Positions 57,802 through 64,000 of a stretch of DNA of 64,000 nucleotides are shown piece after piece. The notes below the pieces were generated by a model, which had not been told where the DNA came from, searched no databases, and was given only the letters and a program-made list of their open reading frames with translations. How positions within the stretch are numbered: the first letter of the stretch is position 1; each line of letters opens with the position of its first letter. A program made the position numbers and the translations under genes. The DNA lies in assembly GCF_000165425.1 (NCBI RefSeq), contig NW_001798992.1:198694-262693 (forward strand). The letters are read 5' to 3'. This stretch comes from Paramecium tetraurelia (Eukaryota > Ciliophora > Oligohymenophorea > Peniculida > Parameciidae).

Positions 57802-60033
57802 ATGAAAAGACATAGCATAGGAAAAAAATTTCGCAAAATTAAAGCCTTGAAGAAGGCTGATCCTCATGCAATTATTCCTGAAGCTCCAGAATAATTATAA
57901 CAATATATTAAAGAACTTACTTCAAAAGGATTAAAGATCAATAAAGTTTAATACGCTATGTTTTAAACAAAAAATGGGTTGCGTTATCCTGGTTTAATTG
58001 GTATTTGCTAATTTAGATTTAGCGACGGAGCCCATAAAGTCAAAGGATACTCTGGTCTCTCTACCAAAAGAATTATTATTAACCACTCGACATGCATTTG
58101 AATCTCCATTAAAGCAAGTTTTTATGGAATTCCCACAGCTTTTTAGCCCTAAATTCCTCCCTTAATGGGAAGATTACCAATTTCTAGCATTTTTACTCTA
58201 TGAATATTAGAAAGGTCCTGAGTCAAAATGGCATTTACTCATTTCCAATTTACCCAGAGATATTGATTATGCAGTGTTTTGGAGACCAGAAGATTAAGCA
58301 TTTTTAGAAGATAAATATTTAGTCAAGTTGGCCAAAAAATAACGTTAAGATTTTATGGTTGCCTTTAAAACACTTAAATTCATTACAGATAAATATCGAA
58401 ACCTATTTAAGCCAGGGATAGTAACAGAAGAAAATGCAATCTGGCTTTATACACATATTATTTCAAGATCATTTGGAGGCCAAGGATTAAAATATGTCAC
58501 TATGGTTCCATTTTGTGAATTGTTTAATCATGAACAAGTTGATGTTTGTTATGACTTTTCGTACAAGGACAGGTCTTCAAATTACGATGATGTATTCATG
58601 TCTAAGAAAATAGTTAAAGGATAAGAGGATGTTGATGTTGATGATCTGTCTCTTTCCTCTTCTGATCATTCTTAGGGTTCAGAAGATGATATAAGTGATT
58701 CTGAATTTGTGATGGATGATTATGATGAATATACAGAATTTGATTTCGATTCATTTAAGGAATTTTCTTATAGAAATTTTCTTGAAAATCAAAGGAAGAT
58801 GTCTGATATAAAACCATTACCAAATGAAGAACAAGAGGAATTCTACAAAAGAGTTTAAAATCAATAATTGTTATTGAATAAATTGAGGAAAGAGTTTCAC
58901 ATTAAGTTAAATATCTAAAGAGATGTTTTTCAATTAGCAATTGATTGTAAATCATTTTTATTCAAAAACATTGATTTTGGAGATAATTATTCAATATTCT
59001 TTTTAGGATAAGTATTCAACGTGTTGGACACTACCATCTCAGATTATTTTGAAGATGAAAAATCCTCAGCCAAAGCGAGAGAAGATATCAAGAAAGTCTA
59101 AATAACTTGCACTGTTTACAAGGATTATTTATATGGATTTTTAAATAATGTAATGAAAAAGCCAATCTAGCAGAAAATCAATATGTTTGCTCAAAAAATT
59201 GGCAGGAAAATAATAAGAGGGTTTGAAACTATTGAACAAGTATTATCTCAACCCGTTGATCGTAAATCAGAATATTATAAATCTGATTGGGAAATAGATA
59301 ACTTTGAAAATTTTCATATGCGAACCAGAGATCCATTCGAAAAAGGAGCTTAAGTATACTTCTGTTATAGTCGCTTGTCAAATAGATAAATGCTCTTGAA
59401 ATATGGAATGGCTTTGGAATACAATAAATACGATAGTACATTTTTGAGAGTTGAATATATAAAGTATCTTAAAAACAAGGAAGCTATTTGGATGGTTCAT
59501 AGATTTAAACTCAATAAATTCAAAAGGTTTAAATTAAAATATACCGTTCCCCCTTATGACTTAATAGTATTTTGCAAATTCGTTAATTGGTATTTTATAA
59601 TTTTTAATGATATATAGGACTCTATATGTAAACTCAACTGATACTCTTTTTAAAATTAAAGACTTTAACTTAGAAAGAAAGGCATTATCTTTAGCTCTAC
59701 AAATTTTAGTAGAAGAGAATGCAAGTTTCAAAGAAACAATTGAAGAATTAGAGAAATAACTATTTGACGAAAGCGTAGGATATCACGAATATTTTGCAAT
59801 AGTTTATAGATTGGAAAGGCTTAGAATATATCGCCACAATATTAAGTAATTTAATGTATTATTGAAGTTTAATCAAAATATGTATAGTTGTTCTTGATAG
59901 AATCATGAATGGTGTTCCATTTTAAGAAGCTATTAAAAAAACAGAGTACGATAACGACCTTTACGATACAAATCGTCATATACTACAGATGTATTTTGAT
60001 TAAATGAAATCATTGGTGTAATTATCAAAATGA
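57802..60033 (+). CDS. SETD3/Rubisco-LSMT-like SET methyltransferase with insertion
   Basis: Four exons, about 714 aa; introns 57992-58016, 59590-59617 and a third ending at 59900 (34 nt from 59867, or 19 nt from 59882; both keep frame). SET signatures: a split substrate-entry region W-L-Y-T-H-I-I-S-R-S-F, V-P-F-C-E-L-F-N-H (the N-H SAM contact), then V-Y-F-C-Y-S-R-L-S-N-R-Q-M-L-L-K-Y-G-M. Between the N-H motif and the Y-G motif lies an insertion of some 270 residues, where related enzymes have about 60. It includes a Ser/Asp-rich acidic stretch near 58625-58760. The C-terminal helical domain fits the Rubs-subst-bind region. Likely a protein His or Lys methyltransferase; target unknown. Confidence 0.82.
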
Positions 60034-60682
60034 ACTAAATTTGTTGTTGAAGTATTATAAATGTGTTTTAAATAAATTATAAAGATTACTAGTGACATAA
60101 TGATTTTAAATTTAAATAAGAAGTAAAGTTTGGAGAATAACTAGAGACTTAACATATGAGCTTTTAGGTAAATTAAAACTTATTTTTATCCTAAACCCAA
60201 CAAAAAATTTGGATTTGAACTTAAGTCTTAATTTTAATATATTGTTTTATTGATATTTATAAATATACATAAATTATAAGATACAATTTTTACTACATAC
60301 TGATATCAATAATTATTTTCTCATATATTTATAAAAGAAAATATAAATTAAAATTATGTTGAAACGCAATATTTTGTCTGTAAAGATATCAGAGACAATT
60401 AAATTTTTATAATGTTTGCATAAATATTGATTTTATTTTATGAGGCGTTTACCGATTTTTATTTATTTTGATTTCTATTTGAATTAATCTTTATTGTTGT
60501 CACCAATCTCCTACACTTTATATTTTTCTCTAAATTTTGAAAGCGAAAACTACTTATAATCAATTAATACCTGAAAATGATAGATAAAATTACATAATTG
60601 AAGATTATTATGAAGCATTTAGACTCCATATACCTGAAAAATTTGATAACTAATTTAATATAAAAATTAATATTGTTGTAAC
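60034..60682. other. Gene-poor AT-rich gap between converging genes
   Basis: About 650 bp, extremely AT-rich, presumably 3' regions of the SET gene and the B-box/WD40 gene. No coding frame or repeat recognised. Confidence 0.5.
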
Positions 60683-62932
60683 TCAAATTTCTTTATATTT
60701 TCTGATTTTTAATTCACTGCTATGACTATCATATGTTACTAAGTAAGTCCCATCATTTGATATACTTCCAAATAATCCACAACAATCACACATATTTTCA
60801 AATTCTTATATTGTTTGAAATTCTCCATTTTCTTTATGTTTAATGATATTTACATAACATCCATTCTTATTTAGTAGGACTAATTTGTCTTTAATATATT
60901 TTTAAGGGAATAACTCACTACAATTTGCACCTGATTTAATACTTACGTCTTGTTTGCTTTTTATAAATTATTTGCTTGATTAATCATATTCATAAATATG
61001 CATTATATTCAAGGATTCAGGTTAGAATGTAAATTTAGTATTTGATATAAAACATAAACTAAATCCATACCTTTCAACCTGTATTTTTTAGATTGTACTC
61101 CATTATTTATTGTTATTTTGTTATATGATTAATAACAATTTATCTGTTCCACATGATATTAATTAATTTTATGACAAATTCAATGCTAAACATCTGACCT
61201 TTTCAGTATGATCCGACAATGTCTATCTGCACTTCCACTATTAATTTTCTTAAATCCAAAATTTGATTGTCTTATCTGTACTACCAGAAATTATACAATC
61301 CTCTTAGTTATTTGTGATTAAACAATTAATTTTATCAGTATGACCTTCTAATTTTTATAAAACTTTCCATTACTTCTTATTATCCATACTCCATATTATA
61401 ATGAACTTATCATCACTGCAAGAAATAAATTAAGAACTATTCTACATAAAAAATAAAGAGTTAATCTAATCCTTATGCTCTTTAAATTATTAGATCTCTT
61501 TCGCTATTCCAGAATTAAAATCATATACTTTGATATTTCCACTACTTTAACCCACAATCATCATAGATAGTTCTTTATTAAATATTATTGATCTGCATTT
61601 AGTATTTTCTTTCAATTAAGAAATCAGTTCATAAGTAAATGATTTTTTAGTTTATGGTAGAGCTACTTACTCATTACAATTAACCTAAAGACTGACAACT
61701 GCTTATGTTATTGATAATTAATATTGAATTTGTGTTTCAGCATCAACCTTATTGATCTGATTTTTAACATCTTGAATAACTGGCTTTGAAACCAATTAAG
61801 AAAAACTAGAATTAATTAGATTCTAGAACTACATCATTTGTGAACTAATCAATTATTCAATAGCTGATTCTTTGGATTAAAATTCTTTTTCTAAGGTTTA
61901 ATTAAAAATAACGATTCTATTTTATTGACTAAGCAGATTCGCAATTCTTATGAGTTCTTCTTTGCTTAATTGATACCAAGCTTTTTAAATTAATTAATGA
62001 TGCTATTCAAGTTCATCATTTCCTTGTGAGGCTTTTTCTTAAATAGATTATATTAATTGGTCAAATTATTAAATCATAACGTCTTTTGATTCCTTCAATT
62101 AATGAATTACTTATTATTGTTTTTTTTAAGTATTACTTATATATATATTAAAAAGAGCCAAGACTTATTCATTATAACTTTTCCAAAGTTCTTGCATTTA
62201 ATCTAAATCAGTATATTGAATAACATATTCAGGAACACATTTTAAGCAAGCCACTCTACTTGGAATGCTCTTTTATGATTATAAATCAACAAAAGCTATC
62301 TAAAGTTAATGTTTTTCACAAATCCAATTAGCAGTTTATTCTTGATTGTAATTTGTCAATAGCCCAAAATCAAAAAATTGGTTTATGATCTCATTCTGTT
62401 CAAAACCTTCAATCCTTTAGATTAATTGATCAAACTTTGATTTACATATGCTTGCAAATAAGTTCCCTATTTGGGTAATAAATGATTATTATAATTCTCT
62501 ATAATTCACTTATTATTTTATGATTGTACTTTTATCTTGGTTGATAAGTTCTATTTGATCAAACTAAATATCATTTATCATCTTCTGAAATTATTAAGAG
62601 GATTATTCAATAAATTGAATTTCTGAATCAATATTTTGGTTGATTTTGTCAATTAAAACATTGATGTTTTTGCAAAGAGTTAAAAGCTGTTCCTTTAGAT
62701 CATTTAATATGCCAATGTTCTACAAATTAATGGATTCTCCTTATTACAAAACTGCAGACTTTGTTTCCTCAAACTATTTTTTTGCATCATCTATCAAAAT
62801 TAAACTCTTTTATTAATCGACTACACATTTATGACAAAGTTTCAGTGCTTTTTATTAAGATTCTGATTTTGTTAAAAATACCGCAACTTCCTTGTGATCT
62901 AAACATTACGCAAAATCATGTAATTTTTGCAT
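60683..62932 (-). CDS. B-box/coiled-coil/WD40 protein, 749 aa
   Basis: Single intronless frame from ATG 62932 to TGA 60683. The N-terminus has a B-box-like array (C-L-D-H-K-E-V...L-C-H-K-C-V-V-D). A long coiled coil with Asn/Gln-rich heptads follows over residues about 40-350. The C-terminal 350 residues form a WD40 propeller, with repeats such as G-H-T-D-K-I-N-C...I-I-S-G-S-T-D-K-T-I-K-F-W and S-D-H-T-E-K-V-R-C...C-G-T-D-K-L-L. The architecture resembles TRIM-like proteins in which WD40 replaces the usual substrate-binding domain; a RING is missing, so ligase activity is not implied. Probably cytosolic. The family seems expanded in ciliates. Confidence 0.85.
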
Positions 62933-63547
62933 TATTAAAAATATTTATGGGTTTTATATCAAGCAAACAAGAGTTGGATCAAGTATTAATTGAAAATGAA
63001 TTCAAGAGTAAATTCCAATAAATTGTAAATTTGTCGATATTGGGTTCACAAAGTAATCAAAATTGTTTATGGTAATTTTTTAATAAGTCTATCAAAATGT
63101 CAATTAAATTATACTTATTTCGAAATATGATTAAGTAAATTCAAGAGAAATATAATTTATTTATAAAAGACAAAAACTAAATAATATATTTATTTTCATC
63201 ATCTATATATCTTAATCTACTACATTTAGGAATAGCTAAACACTTTTAAAAAATATACTTTTTAATTTGAATTTTCAAAAGGTTTACTTATACTTTCATA
63301 ACTTTTAAGGCCTTGAAAAAACTATGAGGTAAATTTTAAATTGTATTACTTACCCTGAGAGTTGATATGAACTATTATTAAATATTTAACTTTAACAATA
63401 AAAAAGACCAAACTCTAAAGAGTAATAGGTAATTTATTGTGTAAAATTATACTTTATTACTATTTAAACATTTATAAATAATAAAATTGTATTTTTTTTT
63501 TTACATTTTTCCAATAAAAGGTTTTAAAAAAATAGATTATTAATTAT
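62933..63547. other. Gene-poor AT-rich gap
   Basis: About 615 bp between two minus-strand genes, with A/T homopolymers and no protein-like frame. I see nothing to annotate. Confidence 0.5.
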
Positions 63548-64000
63548 TCAATTGGTTGATATATAATTTAATTAACTTGTGCTCATATCCTCTCTAATAC
63601 CTTTAAAAGTCTCATAGAATCTGTCAGCCAGATAGTGTAAGACATCATTCTTCAGATCGACTGAAGGTTCACTAGAAAAGAACCCACAGCCAACACACCT
63701 TTTAAGGTGGAGTAACCATCATATAAATAGTCTGTTCGCTCGGGTCTTTCATGCTGAAAATTCACATCCAAATGTTGATAACTTCACAACCCATCTTCTG
63801 CATACCTAACGTACATAAACCTTGGAAAGTTATTAATTATTGCAATCACATCATAACTCTTACCATAATGTGGTTTCTACATAGAGAGGTGAAGAATAGA
63901 GCGAACTATTTCACAGTAAAGATATACAGCAGGCTCTACCGTACAGAGGCCTATGCGGCCTTTACAAATTACCTACTATAACCATGACTGATTTTGGCTA
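63548..64000 (-). CDS. Partial gene at window edge, function unknown
   Basis: The 3' part of a minus-strand gene; TGA at 63548, 5' end beyond the window. Removing a 23-nt intron ending in TTTTCTAG and a 24-nt one (GTATGC...GAAG) gives a frame with Y-D-V-I-A-I-I-N-N-F-P-R-F-M-Y-V. It continues with R-P-E-R-T-D-Y-L-Y-D-G-Y-S-T-L-K and E-P-S-V-D-L-K-N-D-V-L-H-Y-L-A-D. A further exon boundary near 63880 is unresolved. Base composition is clearly richer in G and C than the 10 kb to its left, which supports coding. No family recognised. Confidence 0.55.

Noticed and set aside
1-64000. Germline (micronuclear) origin with internal eliminated sequences
   Set aside because: Genes read cleanly with only GT...AG introns and no TA-bounded insertions interrupting conserved motifs, so the sequence looks macronuclear.
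1-64000. tRNA genes, CRISPR arrays, transposases, telomeric repeats
   Set aside because: None was recognised on either strand by eye; a tRNAscan or repeat search would be needed to exclude weak cases.

Overview
The window is macronuclear-type DNA from a ciliate, almost certainly Paramecium or a close relative. Long open frames appear only when TAA and TAG are read as glutamine and TGA is the sole stop. The DNA is very AT-rich and genes are packed on both strands, often 10-100 bp apart. Coding frames are broken by dozens of tiny introns (19-35 nt, mostly GTA...TAG). All coordinates below assume that code; intron positions were inferred by eye from frame continuity, splice dinucleotides and protein motifs. 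For every spliced gene marked as checked, the exon sum is divisible by three.

Region 1-14.9 kb: end of a RING-finger gene, three small orphan genes, an EamA/DMT transporter, a small secreted/membrane protein, a membrane RING-H2 ubiquitin ligase, an ANP32-like leucine-rich repeat protein, a B-box protein, an ER J-protein with thioredoxin-like domains, a coiled-coil protein, a ubiquitin-specific protease, and two or three small basic/coiled proteins, one with a frame-disrupted C-terminus. Region 14.9-22.6 kb: a voltage-sensor/cyclic-nucleotide phosphodiesterase fusion, a 964-residue orphan, a DBF4-type zinc-finger/AT-hook protein, and a stretch of decayed coding sequence.

Region 22.6-38.7 kb: an SH3 coiled-coil protein, an M14 carboxypeptidase, a PX-WD40 protein, a divergent orphan whose start codon lies 13 bp away, a PUF RNA-binding protein, an RNA guanosine methyltransferase, complex I subunit NDUFV1, a MIR-domain protein, a SHIPPO-repeat ciliary protein and a GTPase-Hsp20 fusion. 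Region 38.7-48.2 kb: a highly divergent MyTH4-FERM myosin with a repeated acidic module, a membrane protein, a decayed intergenic stretch, ribosomal protein eS4 and an RBR ubiquitin ligase.

Region 48.2-64 kb: a roughly 1,975-residue intronless STAND/NACHT-like NTPase with pentapeptide-like and WD40-like segments, a secreted M1 aminopeptidase, a SETD3-like methyltransferase with a large insertion, a B-box/WD40 protein, and a partial gene at the right edge. There is no operon or mobile-element logic. The genes are ordinary unlinked eukaryotic genes: ubiquitin signalling, cilia, second messengers, translation and respiration.

The most notable items are protein architectures: a pore-less voltage sensor joined to a phosphodiesterase, a myosin with degenerate switch motifs plus a repeated SD-x-E-A-F-x-L-L module, a GTPase joined to a small heat-shock domain, and an intronless NLR-like giant. 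Gene-poor gaps at 12.7-13.3, 21.2-22.6, 37.7-38.7 and 44.7-46.1 kb hold protein-like fragments broken by in-frame TGA and frameshifts, as expected of decayed gene copies.
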